This document shows positions 11,247 to 21,960 of a DNA stretch of 49,334 nucleotides, piece by piece (positions within the stretch are counted from its first letter, which is position 1; each line of letters starts with the position of its first letter). Under the pieces are notes generated by a model that saw only the letters and a program-made list of their open reading frames with translations, had not been told where the DNA came from and made no database searches. The DNA comes from Paulinella micropora. Its lineage: Eukaryota; Cercozoa; Imbricatea; Euglyphida. The position numbers and the translations under genes are program-made. The stretch is from assembly GCA_009731375.1 (NCBI GenBank), contig BJOX01000300.1:137974-187307 (forward strand). Reading direction: 5' to 3'.

Positions 11247-14200
11247 GTGATGGCCAGCGACATTGGCCGTCTACTACTCTCAATGGATTACAAATACGCG
11301 AAGCACGGAGCTACCACTGTGGCCCTTATGGGACAAGGTAGAATCGCCGAAGACCTGGACAATCCCCGTGGGAATGCCTCTTCGACGGGCTCTGGCCCGA
11401 TGTCCCAGGATGGGAGGATGAGGGCTCGCGTATATGACGGAATTCCTGAACCACGTGGAGAGGCTATCTTAGCTGCGCCTCATCCTTCCTCCCCAAACCT
11501 GGCACACGGGTCGGCGCTTCAACATAAGGCGAGCGGCGCTATATGGCAGATGGCACCGCCGCCTCGACGGTACCGGCGGGTAGATCGGTACGACAAGGAC
11601 GGGCGTAATCTGATTGTCTGGGGGCTCTCAGAACGCGCCAATCTACAGGAGATCGCCTCCAAAATGAGCGGTCTTGGTCTGGTGGTCCCGGTAATGGAGT
11701 GGCAAGGCCAGCGAATGTCTCGTCACCTGGAGCTGGTCTACGAGGACGATGACAGCAGGCAGACGGCGTTGCAGCAACTCAAACATCTCAAATTCTTCGG
11801 CAGAGGGGTCAATGTGGCCCTTGGGCGCAGGTTCAGGGACAGGGAACGTGTCCGAAGGCTTATTCGCATCCATCTGCGTGGGGAAGCGGCGGTCCGGAAG
11901 GAGGAAGCTGCGACGGGATATCGCGTCTTGCCTCTGCATGAAGAATGTGTCGATGATGTGCAGGTGGTGTCTTCGGAATTGGCTGCCGATGCACCTAAGT
12001 GTGTGTCTGAGTGTGCTGATGTGCATGTGGTGCCCCTGCATTCGGCGGCCAGTGCAGTGGGGGACCAACCTGCGCAAGCACCTGCAGAGGGGGGCAGCAC
12101 GAGGGCGGAAGCCAAGCGCGGCCGTCGGGTCCGGAAACGAGCCAAGAAGCACCGCTCCAAGCAGTTCGATACCGGCTTCAAGCTACTCGTCGCGAGTCAC
12201 AACTGGCAGGGTAAAACGGGATACGACAACGTAGGCACGGCGGAATGGGCATCATTCTACAAGCACGAGGGCTGGCTAGTCATCGGGGCTCAGGAGCACC
12301 GCATGGGCAAGAAGCAACTTTCCAAATGCAGCCTGGATGGATTCCGGATTTTTGGAAAACCTGCGGAGGTCAGCGAGAAAAATCGCTGCAAGGGTGGGGT
12401 TCTATTCGCGGTGGCTAACTTCCTTGGTCCGTATTGCAACCTGGTGTCAGCCCCCGTCGACCACCGGCAGCAAGTGTGGCTGCGTATCGCCTCGGGTGTT
12501 ACCGGCGCTCAGGATATCTATGTGGGCAACGGCTACTTTCCCCAGGAAACGCAGGAAGAAGAGTCGTCAGAGGCGTATGCGGCCTGGCAGGCAGCTATAG
12601 CTTTTTTTGGAGCCAAAGGTCTTGTGGTCACGGTGGCGGATGCCAACGCGAAGCTCGGGCCGGCATGCAGCCGAAAAGAGGAGGGCATCGTCGGTCAGCA
12701 CGGGGAGGTCGATGATAAGGGAGCACCGGTACGTTCGGAGAACGGCAAGAGACTCGCGGCTGTCCTCGTCGCTTCGGGCCTGCAAAATCTGAGCGGCTTC
12801 TCGTGCCCAGTGGAAGGGTCCTACTGGTGGTCCCGGCGTGAGCGCGGCATGGGCACAGGCAAGCACCTCCTCGATTACATCTGCGCGTCGCCTGGCTTGG
12901 CATCTGGAGCAAAGTTCGGAGTATGCGAAGATGATCTTGATACGGACCACAAGGCAGTATGGGCCGAACTGACGTGGAGCGGCCAGCGCCGGCCAAAGCG
13001 GGCTGCGAAACCTTACAGGTCCTTTCGTGTTGATAAGCTTATTGGTGCTGGTGTCTCGGGTAATGATCACGCTGCGAAGCAAGCGCTGGATTATCTACGC
13101 GACAAGTTCGATGACGTATTCCAGCATTGCCTACAGAAGCTTGGAGTGCATCAGCTGCCTGAGCTTGACCTATCGGGTGGTGCCGACAGCCAACGGGTGG
13201 TAGATGACGTCACCGAGCGAGTGGCGCAGTCCTTCCGAATGGCGGCGCACCGGGTCCTTGGCTCCAGATGTATACGACCCCGTTTCACCAACAATTGGTT
13301 CGACGGGGAGCTAAAGGAGCTCATTCAGCAGCGCCGGGAGGCCTACGCAGCATACAGGAGGGATGAATCGAATGCGGAAGCCCGTCTGAATTGGCTACGG
13401 CTCCGCAAGCAAATTCGGAAGGCAACTCGGGCCAAGAAGTCCGCCTCCTTCAAGCAAGTGCAGGAAGAAGCGGTCAAATGTCAACGCGAGCAATCCTCAA
13501 AGCGCTTTTGGCTACTCGCGAAGCGGCTTGGCGGGGCACGCAGAACGAAGGTCTCCGCGCCGGTGCAAAGGGAGGATGGCTCACTGGCGTGTACGCTGCC
13601 GGAAAAGGTCGCTCGGTGGGAGGAATTTCGGAAAAATTCGGTGAAGCCACGGGAAAATCCGGCAAGTGCGGCTGTTGTGGTGGAGTGCTGTGCAGAAGCA
13701 GGCTCGCTGGAGTGGGAGGAAGCCGAAGCTAAGCGGCAGTTCCACTGGAACGATCGCTTCAGAGATGAGGTGGCCCGGGCTATGAAGGAGCACGAAGTAG
13801 GTGAAGACACTTGCGAAGAGCTGGACAAGCCGTTCACGCAAGAGGAGGTCCTTGCAAGGCAACGTGCCCTGAATAACCACAAAGCTTGTGGCGAGGACAA
13901 AGTGAAGAACGAGATGCTCAAGTATGGCGGCGCCTACATCAATGGCTACTTAACGCAGTACTTCAACTGGATTCGAGAAGCCGAGAGGACTCCAAAAGCT
14001 TGGGGCAAGGGAATCATCGTCAATATCCCCAAGGGTGGGGATCCTACGGATCCTGACAACTGGAGGGATATCTCGATTATTAGTTGCCTTGGTAAGCTGT
14101 ATCTGTCCTTATTAGCTACTCGTCTAACGCTCTTCGTGGATGGCCCGGATAAGCTACGTCCAGAGCAGGGAGGCTTCCGCCCGGGGCGTCGCACTACGGA

Positions 14201-16355
14201 TCAGGTCTTTACCCTTTGGCAGAGGTTGAAGGGGCGTCAGCAGCAGAAGCGGGAGTCGTATGTCCTGTTCGTCGATCTACGCAAGGCTTTCCCGTCTGTT
14301 TGGAGAGATGGCCTATTTGAGAGGCTCTGGAAGCTGGGTGTAAGGGGCAAGTTCTGGCGCACGCTACGCAGGTGCTACGAGCAGACTTCGTCGCAAGTGC
14401 TAGTTGATGGAGCACTCACCCCCGAAGTACTGGAGGGTGTAGGCGTCCAACAGGGGTCCCCTCTCTCTCCCACACTCTTCAACGTCTTTATGGATGAGCT
14501 GTGTGATCGGCTGGCGAGTGCCCTCAAGATCACGGATGTGAAGCGGCTGAACGACATCAAGGCACTTCTATACGCGGACGACGTGGCCCTCATCGCTCAC
14601 AGTCGCACCGAGCTCCAGAAGATGGTCAATGTTGTGGCCAAGTTCGCGGAAGATTACCGGCTGGAAGTCAACTTGAAGCCCGGCAAGACGGAAATCATGC
14701 CCATTTACACGTCGAGCAAGGCGAAACGACCAAGTATCAGGGAGCGAGGTGAGCCCGTGGTGTGGTTTCGCGGCCAGAAGCTTTGTGTCACCAGTCAGTA
14801 CAAGTACCTGGGAGTGGTTATCACCGACGACCTGAAGTGGAAGGAGCAGGCCCTGCGGGCTACGCGTGTCACTGAAGTCGCCACCGCAGGTTGGTACTCT
14901 TTGTGGTGTGCAGGTGAGATACAAGCTAGGTATCGTCTCATGTGCTGGAATCAACTTGTGGGGGCCAAGCTGAAGTACGCCTTCGATGTCTGGCGTGCCC
15001 CCGTATCGCAGCTCACCAAGCTGGAGGCAGCAATGCTGCGCCCCATGAGGATGATTCTCGGCATCAGCCCTAAGACAAGCAAGTGGATTACACTCTTTCT
15101 GGCGCGCTCTTTGAGTGCGGAGCGTTTGCGGCGGGCGGCGCAACTGAAGTTCTATGGACGGCTGCGTGTTCTACCGGAGAAGCGATTTCCTGTCATCGCA
15201 TCTCAAGTCAAATCCGACTGGACTGCGGAGGCCGAAGGCGCTATCAGGGACTCAATGGATCTACAACAAGGGCTTCAGGAGCTCCTAAATAGCTCAGAGA
15301 AGGACCTCGAGGGTTGGTGTTCGACTGTGGACAAGTGGGCCCTTCAGCAGGACGTCAAGATGGTGCAGCAACTGATGTGGGACAAGCGAGAGGCAGGCAG
15401 CGATCTTACTGATGGCCTGCGAGTCATCCTAAGACAAGTCTTTGGAACTAAGGAGTTCCCAAGATGGGTAGCCCTTGATGATGCGCATTATAATCTGCTT
15501 CGGAGAAGGTTGCTCAGCTGCAACAACCGCCTTCGGTTGTACCGCAGCAAGTTGGTCAGTGGCATGTCCCCTCGCTGCTTCTGTTGTCATGATGATGTCA
15601 ATGAGTCCCTTGCGCACTTCTTATGGGATTGCCCCATGCATGAGGGGAGACGTAAGCAGCTGTTGCTGAGTATGCAGAGGCTCGGTGGCATGGCTGTGGG
15701 GGGTGCTGAGGGGGATGGAGGGAGTGAGGAGGGTGGTGAGGTCGTAGGCGGTGAGGTTGTGGTGGAGGATGTGTTGCTTGGGCGGGAGCGGGAGGGCTCT
15801 GTGCGGCAGGGTTGGGATGATATGTCGCCTGTGGATCAATCACGATTGTTTTGTAAGCTTTTTCAGGGGAAGTCGCGCTTCCGCAGTAACTTTAGGCTTG
15901 CTGCGTTGTTAGGGGTTACAGCGTTGCGTCCCCCTCCAAAGTTGGATGTGTTGTTTGGATCATATGTGTCTGAGTGTTGGTCTGCTAGGGAGGGTAAAAG
16001 GGAGGAGCTTGGGGTGGAGGATGGGGGCGAGGAGGTGATTGACCTCACTGAGGTTCCATCAGCTTCTGTCCCACCCTCTCCCCCAAGTGACGTTGATGTT
16101 GCGCGGCGCGGCCGTCCGCGCAGTGTGGACGTCCTGGCTAGAGAGAGGGGTTCGGGAGCGCAGCGTAGTGTCTCCGAGTTCTTCTCTTCAGCTAACACCC
16201 TCGCATCTAGCTCTTCATGCACTTCACAGCCCCCATCTGCCCCTGCTGTTGCTGTTGCTGCTATGTCTGTTTGGTGTTCTGACAATGCGTTGGGATCGGC
16301 TGACCCCGGTGACCCAATGGAGGCACATGTCCAGGATCTGGATCTGATGCTATAG
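11247..16355 (+). CDS. LINE-B polyprotein: RRM-like region, APE endonuclease, reverse transcriptase, CCHC zinc motif
   Basis: The ORF has 1,702 codons. Residues about 110-200 (NLIVWGLSERANLQEIASKM to the basic RRFRDRERVRRLIRIHLRG) look like an RRM-type nucleic-acid-binding fold. An apurinic-type endonuclease covers about 310-570: ADANAKLG gives the Asp/Asn pair, LLDYI the late strand and DTDHKAVW the final Asp-His. RT covers about 870-1,170 with FVDLRKAFPSVW, QQGSPLSPTLFN and LLYADDVALI. A CFCCHDD..HFLWDC motif near 1,444-1,465 is the usual C-terminal CCHC. The tail is acidic and Ser-rich. The first ATG of the frame is used as start; TGATGG at 11,247 has no strong alternative. All catalytic signatures are present, so the copy could be active. 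Confidence 0.92.
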   Translation: MMASDIGRLLLSMDYKYAKHGATTVALMGQGRIAEDLDNPRGNASSTGSGPMSQDGRMRARVYDGIPEPRGEAILAAPHPSSPNLAHGSALQHKASGAIWQMAPPPRRYRRVDRYDKDGRNLIVWGLSERANLQEIASKMSGLGLVVPVMEWQGQRMSRHLELVYEDDDSRQTALQQLKHLKFFGRGVNVALGRRFRDRERVRRLIRIHLRGEAAVRKEEAATGYRVLPLHEECVDDVQVVSSELAADAPKCVSECADVHVVPLHSAASAVGDQPAQAPAEGGSTRAEAKRGRRVRKRAKKHRSKQFDTGFKLLVASHNWQGKTGYDNVGTAEWASFYKHEGWLVIGAQEHRMGKKQLSKCSLDGFRIFGKPAEVSEKNRCKGGVLFAVANFLGPYCNLVSAPVDHRQQVWLRIASGVTGAQDIYVGNGYFPQETQEEESSEAYAAWQAAIAFFGAKGLVVTVADANAKLGPACSRKEEGIVGQHGEVDDKGAPVRSENGKRLAAVLVASGLQNLSGFSCPVEGSYWWSRRERGMGTGKHLLDYICASPGLASGAKFGVCEDDLDTDHKAVWAELTWSGQRRPKRAAKPYRSFRVDKLIGAGVSGNDHAAKQALDYLRDKFDDVFQHCLQKLGVHQLPELDLSGGADSQRVVDDVTERVAQSFRMAAHRVLGSRCIRPRFTNNWFDGELKELIQQRREAYAAYRRDESNAEARLNWLRLRKQIRKATRAKKSASFKQVQEEAVKCQREQSSKRFWLLAKRLGGARRTKVSAPVQREDGSLACTLPEKVARWEEFRKNSVKPRENPASAAVVVECCAEAGSLEWEEAEAKRQFHWNDRFRDEVARAMKEHEVGEDTCEELDKPFTQEEVLARQRALNNHKACGEDKVKNEMLKYGGAYINGYLTQYFNWIREAERTPKAWGKGIIVNIPKGGDPTDPDNWRDISIISCLGKLYLSLLATRLTLFVDGPDKLRPEQGGFRPGRRTTDQVFTLWQRLKGRQQQKRESYVLFVDLRKAFPSVWRDGLFERLWKLGVRGKFWRTLRRCYEQTSSQVLVDGALTPEVLEGVGVQQGSPLSPTLFNVFMDELCDRLASALKITDVKRLNDIKALLYADDVALIAHSRTELQKMVNVVAKFAEDYRLEVNLKPGKTEIMPIYTSSKAKRPSIRERGEPVVWFRGQKLCVTSQYKYLGVVITDDLKWKEQALRATRVTEVATAGWYSLWCAGEIQARYRLMCWNQLVGAKLKYAFDVWRAPVSQLTKLEAAMLRPMRMILGISPKTSKWITLFLARSLSAERLRRAAQLKFYGRLRVLPEKRFPVIASQVKSDWTAEAEGAIRDSMDLQQGLQELLNSSEKDLEGWCSTVDKWALQQDVKMVQQLMWDKREAGSDLTDGLRVILRQVFGTKEFPRWVALDDAHYNLLRRRLLSCNNRLRLYRSKLVSGMSPRCFCCHDDVNESLAHFLWDCPMHEGRRKQLLLSMQRLGGMAVGGAEGDGGSEEGGEVVGGEVVVEDVLLGREREGSVRQGWDDMSPVDQSRLFCKLFQGKSRFRSNFRLAALLGVTALRPPPKLDVLFGSYVSECWSAREGKREELGVEDGGEEVIDLTEVPSASVPPSPPSDVDVARRGRPRSVDVLARERGSGAQRSVSEFFSSANTLASSSSCTSQPPSAPAVAVAAMSVWCSDNALGSADPGDPMEAHVQDLDLML

Positions 16356-16374
16356 TCTGAGGAAGCCTATTATT

Positions 16375-16405
<31 letters not shown>

Positions 16406-16472
16406 GAATTATTATTACTAAGTTATCATTATTATCATTACTAAGTTATTATTATTATTATTATTATTCATG

Positions 16473-16534
<62 letters not shown>

Positions 16535-16553
16535 CATAGTATTATTATTATTA
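16356..16553 (+). repeat. (ATT)n tail of LINE-B
   Basis: The sequence after the stop is almost wholly ATT repeats with interspersed ACTAAGTT. The tail resembles the variable 3' ends of LINE clades that end in short tandem repeats instead of poly(A). Confidence 0.8.
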
Positions 16554-17107
16554 TAACTTTATACCGGTATTTAATAACACTTCATATTTCCTCTTTTGTA
16601 TCTCTTGATACCTCAGTTTACGCAAAAACTGTTTTAATAAAATGCAGTGTAGTACTTGCCACTCGTATAGTCTGAGTGGGAAGCAGAAGAGATAGAATGG
16701 AAGTGGTATCAAAGAGATACAAAAGCGGATTAGAAATGAAGCGTAAACGGCCGAAAAACAAAACAAAACAAAAGAAACAAACAAAAACAAAAAGGTGATA
16801 AAAAACAACACACACACACAAAGGGGAAAATCCAAAGAGGGAGAAAGAAAAAGGAAAATTGGGGAACTGATAAAGGAGAAGAAAAACTAGTAAGGGTCAC
16901 CAATGGTCTCTTCCATTTTATCTCTTCTGCTTCCCACTCAGCTCTACGAGTGGCAAGTATTCCATTAAAACCGTGGCAATGCTTGCGTACAAAAGATAGG
17001 CACGGCATGGACAAGTGGCAAGTATTCTATTAAAACAGTGTTTCAGTGCGTAAAAAGAGTTATTTAATGAAGTGGTATCAAAGAAATACAAAAGTTGAAA
17101 AGAAATG
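16554..17107. repeat. fold-back and direct repeats
   Basis: Arm 1 (16,653-16,703, TACTTGCCACTCGTATAG..) and arm 2 (16,910-16,959) are imperfect inverted copies. A further direct copy of the stretch GAAGTGGTATCAAAGA(G/A)ATACAAAAG occurs at 16,699 and 17,070, and GTGGCAAGTATTC(C/T)ATTAAAAC occurs at 16,950 and 17,013. No protein motif is visible. It may be a MITE-like or composite fold-back element. Confidence 0.65.
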
Positions 17108-17111
17108 AAGC

Positions 17112-17164
<53 letters not shown>

Positions 17165-17197
17165 TTTTTTTTTTTTTTTTTTTTTTTNNNNNNNNNN
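17108..17197. repeat. poly(T)/poly(A) run ending in a 10-N gap
   Basis: T-run, A-run, T-run, then N at 17,188-17,197. The short non-repetitive stretch 17,198-17,380 after it holds no recognisable gene. Confidence 0.8.
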
Positions 17198-17385
17198 AGC
17201 GGATACTATAGTCACATTCACTGATACAGTAGGCGTCGGTATTAATTTTTCATCCTTTTTATGTAATACATATTTCCACAGAATCAAGTAAAGAGTGTAC
17301 TAGAGTTGATCGAAAAGAGTACTTGCCACTGTTAGACTTCCACGGGCAGGTTACATATTCCCATCATACTTCAATAAATACCGTA

Positions 17386-17577
17386 TGCATGCATGTATGT
17401 ATGTATGTATATATATATGCATGCATGCATGTATGTATGTATGTATGTATGCATGCATGCATGCATGCATGCATGCATGTATGTATGTATGTATGTATGT
17501 ATGTGTGTATGTCTGTCTGTATGTATGTATGTATGTATGTATGCATGTATGTATGCATATATGTATGTATGCATGTA
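17386..17577. repeat. (ATGC/ATGT)n microsatellite
   Basis: ATGC and ATGT tetranucleotides in blocks. All ORFs over it are artefacts. Confidence 0.95.
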
Positions 17578-17694
17578 AATAGGCTGAGCACATAACCTTA
17601 TATGTAAATTCTATGCTATATCTATATCTATATCTATATCTACATCGCGAAGCGTCCAGAGTGCGCCGTGGCAGGGCCCAAAGTCCTGACAGCG

Positions 17695-18125
<431 letters not shown>

Positions 18126-18191
18126 GCAGCAGCAGCAGTGGTGGTTTTGGTGGTGTTAGTGGTGCATGTTCCACGTGGCGCTTCAAATCGC

Positions 18192-18287
18192 CTACTTGCG
18201 TTGCACAATAGGTTCACGTGCTTCGCGCGATTGGCCACGTGTGCAGAGCACAGCGCGATCAATCAGAGTCGTCGCCGCCGCCGCCAC
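18192..18287 (-). CDS. ankyrin gene: candidate last exon
   Basis: After an acceptor GCGCAG the frame reads VAAAATTLIDRAVLCTRG and ends QRK then TAG at 18,192-18,194. It follows the acidic exon at 18,495-18,535, but the N gap there hides the junction, so the phase is not verified. No domain is recognised. It could equally be non-coding. Confidence 0.35.
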   Translation of the reverse strand: MAAAATTLIDRAVLCTRGQSREAREPIVQRK

Positions 18288-18299
18288 CTGCGCCGAGAC

Positions 18300-18432
18300 A
18301 CGTGCAAATAGATATATCGATGTAGATATATAGATATGGATAGATATATAGATATAGATATAGATATAGATATAGACATAGATATAGATATAGATATAGA
18401 TATAGTGCATGTGAGGTTCCAGGCGGGCCCTG

Positions 18433-18484
<52 letters not shown>

Positions 18485-18494
18485 NNNNNNNNNN
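18300..18494. repeat. (GATATA)n, poly(A) and gap
   Basis: ATAGAT/GATATA repeats to 18,405, then a short unique stretch, poly(A) from 18,433 and 10 N at 18,485-18,494. Confidence 0.9.
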
Positions 18495-18535
18495 GGGGGG
18501 ACCATCCTCGTCACTGCCTTCAGTGATGTAGCCCA
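18495..18535 (-). CDS. ankyrin gene: acidic exon (partial)
   Basis: After acceptor TTGCAG the spliced frame reads VGYITEGSDEDGPP and then enters the gap. It joins the preceding exon (19,426-19,388) in phase 1. The SD(E/D)(D/E)GPP string also occurs in that exon, so the two may be duplicates. Confidence 0.55.
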
Positions 18536-18540
18536 CTGCA

Positions 18541-18788
18541 AACCAACCAATCACTCAATCAATCAAAACGATCAAACGATCGATCAATCAATAAATAAAT
18601 TAATGAATCAATGAATAAATGAATTATTGAATCCATGAATTAATGAATCAATGTATGAATCAACGTATGAATTGACCAATTAAGCAATGAATGAATGAAT
18701 GAATGAATCCAATCAATCCAATCAATTCAATCGATCCAAGCGATCCAATCAATCCAATCAATCCAATCAATCCAATCAATCCAATCCA

Positions 18789-18826
<38 letters not shown>

Positions 18827-19164
18827 CCAACCAACCAACCAACGAACCAACCAACCAACCAACCCATGATCGAATGAATGAATTAATGAATTAATGGATC
18901 AATGGATGAATGGATGAATGGATGAATGAATGAATGAATGAATGAATCGCTCAATCAATCAATCAATCAACCAACCAACCAACCAACCGATCGACCGACC
19001 GACCGACACCAACCAACCAACCAACCAACCAACCAACCAACCAACCAACCCATGAATGAATTAATGAATGAATGAATGAATCACTCAATTAATCAATCAC
19101 TCAATCAATCACTCACTCAATCACTCACTCACTCACTCACTCAATCAATCAATCAATCAATCAG

Positions 19165-19196
<32 letters not shown>

Positions 19197-19320
19197 CCAA
19201 CCAATCAACAATTCACTCACTCACTCACTCACTCACTCAATCAATCAATGAATGAATCAATGAATCAATCAATCAATCAATCAACCAACCAATCAACCAC
19301 TCACTCACTCATTCACTCAC

Positions 19321-19355
<35 letters not shown>

Positions 19356-19376
19356 ATCAATCAATCAATCCAGTAT
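18541..19376. repeat. mosaic of AATC, AATG, AACC and ACTC tetranucleotides
   Basis: More than 800 bp of tetranucleotides that change unit every few tens of bases by single substitutions. This lies in an intron of the ankyrin gene. Confidence 0.95.
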
Positions 19377-19387
19377 AATACACCTAC

Positions 19388-19426
19388 CTTCTACGCCTGC
19401 GGGTGGGGGTCCCTCGTCGTCGGAAT
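19388..19426 (-). CDS. ankyrin gene: acidic Pro-rich exon
   Basis: CTAG acceptor, then (D)SDDEGPPPAGVE, then donor GTAGGT. It joins the upstream exon (19,861-19,801) in phase 1. It looks like a flexible acidic linker or C-terminal tail after the ankyrin repeats. Confidence 0.6.
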
Positions 19427-19435
19427 CTAGCACAC

Positions 19436-19452
19436 AAATATACATATACACA

Positions 19453-19484
<32 letters not shown>

Positions 19485-19510
19485 CATACATACACACACA
19501 CACAATTTTG

Positions 19511-19576
<66 letters not shown>

Positions 19577-19695
19577 CATCCATCCATCCGTCCGTCCGTC
19601 CGTCGATCTATCTATCTATCTACCTACCTACCTACCTACCTACCTACCTACCTACCAACCTACCTACCTATCTACCTACCTATCTACCTACCTTC

Positions 19696-19790
<95 letters not shown>
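19436..19790. repeat. CATA, AATC and TATC/TACC microsatellites
   Basis: Intron of the ankyrin gene. (CATA)n, then (AATC)n, then (CTAC)n and (CTAT)n. Confidence 0.95.
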
Positions 19791-19791
<1 letters not shown>

Positions 19792-19800
19792 AGAGTAGAC

Positions 19801-19861
19801 CGAGTTGGTTTGAAGCAATCAAGGCGGTGTTGTCCTCAACGGCGCCTTTTCGCCTCAGCAT
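19801..19861 (-). CDS. ankyrin gene: ankyrin-like exon MLRRKGAVEDNTALIASNQL
   Basis: TCGTAG acceptor, 61 coding bases, then donor GTCTAC. The sequence has the DNTALIAS pattern of an ankyrin repeat start. The exon is entered in phase 0 and left in phase 1, which fits both neighbours. Confidence 0.6.
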
Positions 19862-19862
19862 C

Positions 19863-20640
<778 letters not shown>

Positions 20641-20650
20641 TCTCTCTCAC

Positions 20651-20713
20651 CTTGGACTCTCTGAGAGCTTTGCCTCGTAGTCGCGGGCGCCACGTGTCTT
20701 CTTTGCCCTCCAC
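20651..20713 (-). CDS. ankyrin gene: basic exon
   Basis: TGCAAG acceptor and GTGAGA donor enclose 21 codons, VEGKEDTWRPRLRGKALRESK, in phase 0 on both sides. It is strongly basic and not itself ankyrin-like. It probably lies between the ankyrin block and the acidic tail. Confidence 0.6.
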
Positions 20714-21012
20714 CTTGCATACCACAGCGTATGAATATCTATGTATACCATGTGTAGATATGTATGTAAATCTCTTTATCCTCCAGCTGGTATATTCCCA
20801 TGTGTAAACATACGTATCCATGTGTATAATTGTATGTCAATGTATGTGTAGGTGCATATGTAAAATCACATGTGTGTAAATGTTTATACTAAAAAAAAAA
20901 TGTATGTAAATGTTCATATATGTGTCTTATATGTTTATTCATATGTATATGTGCATGTATACGTACATGTATACGTGTCTGATTCCACTGTGAGAGAAAC
21001 TGCATGACGATG

Positions 21013-21092
<80 letters not shown>

Positions 21093-21214
21093 CTTACACC
21101 TTATCCACCAGCGATAGAAACTGAATGGCATGTCTCTGTTTCTTCCTCCCCCCCCTCTCTCTCTCTCTCTGTCTCTGTTTCTCTCTGTCTCTCTTTCTCT
21201 CCCTCTCTCTCTCT

Positions 21215-21287
<73 letters not shown>

Positions 21288-21300
21288 TCACACACACTAC
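20714..21300. repeat. intron with degenerate TGTATG repeats, (TC)n and two decayed exon copies
   Basis: Two minus-strand copies of the end of the 21,390-21,301 exon lie here: RHAIQFLSLVDK followed by a GT at 21,098-21,131, and DIVMQFLSQWNQT at about 20,973-21,020. The rest is (CT)n and (CA)n. Confidence 0.75.
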
Positions 21301-21390
21301 CTTATCCACTAGAGATAGAAACTGCATAGCGATGTCGTTCTTCTGCAGCTCTAGCGATGTCTGTGCTCCGTGCTTAGTGAGCAAGGCTAC
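21301..21390 (-). CDS. ankyrin gene: ankyrin exon ending FLSLVDK
   Basis: Acceptor CACTCAG and donor GTAGTG bound 30 codons in phase 0. They begin VALLTKHGAQTSLELQKND and end IAMQFLSLVDK. VALLTKHGA is the second helix and turn of an ankyrin repeat begun in the 22,581-22,525 exon. Truncated copies of this exon lie on both sides. Confidence 0.8.
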
Positions 21391-21407
21391 CTGAGTGTGT
21401 GTGTGTC

Positions 21408-21448
<41 letters not shown>

Positions 21449-21680
21449 CTTCTGCAGCTCCAGCGATGTCTGTGCTTCGTGCTTAGTGAGCAATGCGACC
21501 TAATTGACCATAGATAGATAGATTAGGTAGGTAGGTAAGTAGGTAGGTAGCTTCTGCAGCTCCAGCGATGTCTGCGCTCCGTGCTTAGTGAGCAACGAAA
21601 CCTAATTGATGATAGATAGATAGATTAGGTAGGAAGGTAGGTAAGTAGGTAGGTAGTTAGCAACGCAACCTAATGGATAG
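21449..21680 (-). pseudogene. three truncated copies of the VALLTKHGA exon
   Basis: Copies at 21,449-21,504, 21,550-21,605 and 21,655-21,672 keep the acceptor half (VSLLTKHGAQTSLELQK) and end in GATA/GGTA repeats where the donor half should be. Confidence 0.8.
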
Positions 21681-21684
21681 ATAG

Positions 21685-21754
<70 letters not shown>

Positions 21755-21833
21755 TAGATTATCATCATCCTCTCTTTTTGGACTCGTTTACCCATTCATT
21801 CATCCATTCATCTATTGCCATCTTTTTGTGTGA

Positions 21834-21910
<77 letters not shown>
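21672..21910. repeat. (GATA)n then (TATC)n
   Basis: Intron microsatellites that change orientation near 21,760-21,835. A remnant SHKKM of the 22,525 exon lies at about 21,814-21,832. Confidence 0.9.
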
Positions 21911-21913
<3 letters not shown>

Positions 21914-21960
21914 TACCATGTCTTTATGTGACTCGCCTGTAGCCTGGGCCACGTGCAGTA
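21908..21960 (-). pseudogene. truncated copy of the [10 protein letters not shown] exon
   Basis: Reads HVAQATGESHKDM with a GTAATA donor, but its 5' part is replaced by the dispersed repeat that begins at 21,961. Confidence 0.75.

Larger units (their letters stand above)
10760..16553 (+). mobile_element. LINE-B, apparently intact APE-type non-LTR retrotransposon
   Basis: One uninterrupted long ORF (11,247-16,355) is preceded by about 0.5 kb of GC-rich, CpG-rich leader and followed by a short 3' UTR with an (ATT)n tail (16,365-16,553). The leader has related short segments (near 11,145-11,175 and 11,240-11,270: CAGCGTCCAGTGACACCGG and CCAGCGACATTGGCC). The 5' boundary is a guess. The uninterrupted ORF, in contrast to LINE-A and LINE-C, suggests recent insertion. 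Confidence 0.8.

Noticed and set aside
17386-17577. Possible CRISPR-like regular repeats in tetranucleotide arrays
   Set aside because: There are no unique spacers, units are 4 bp, and the genome is eukaryotic.
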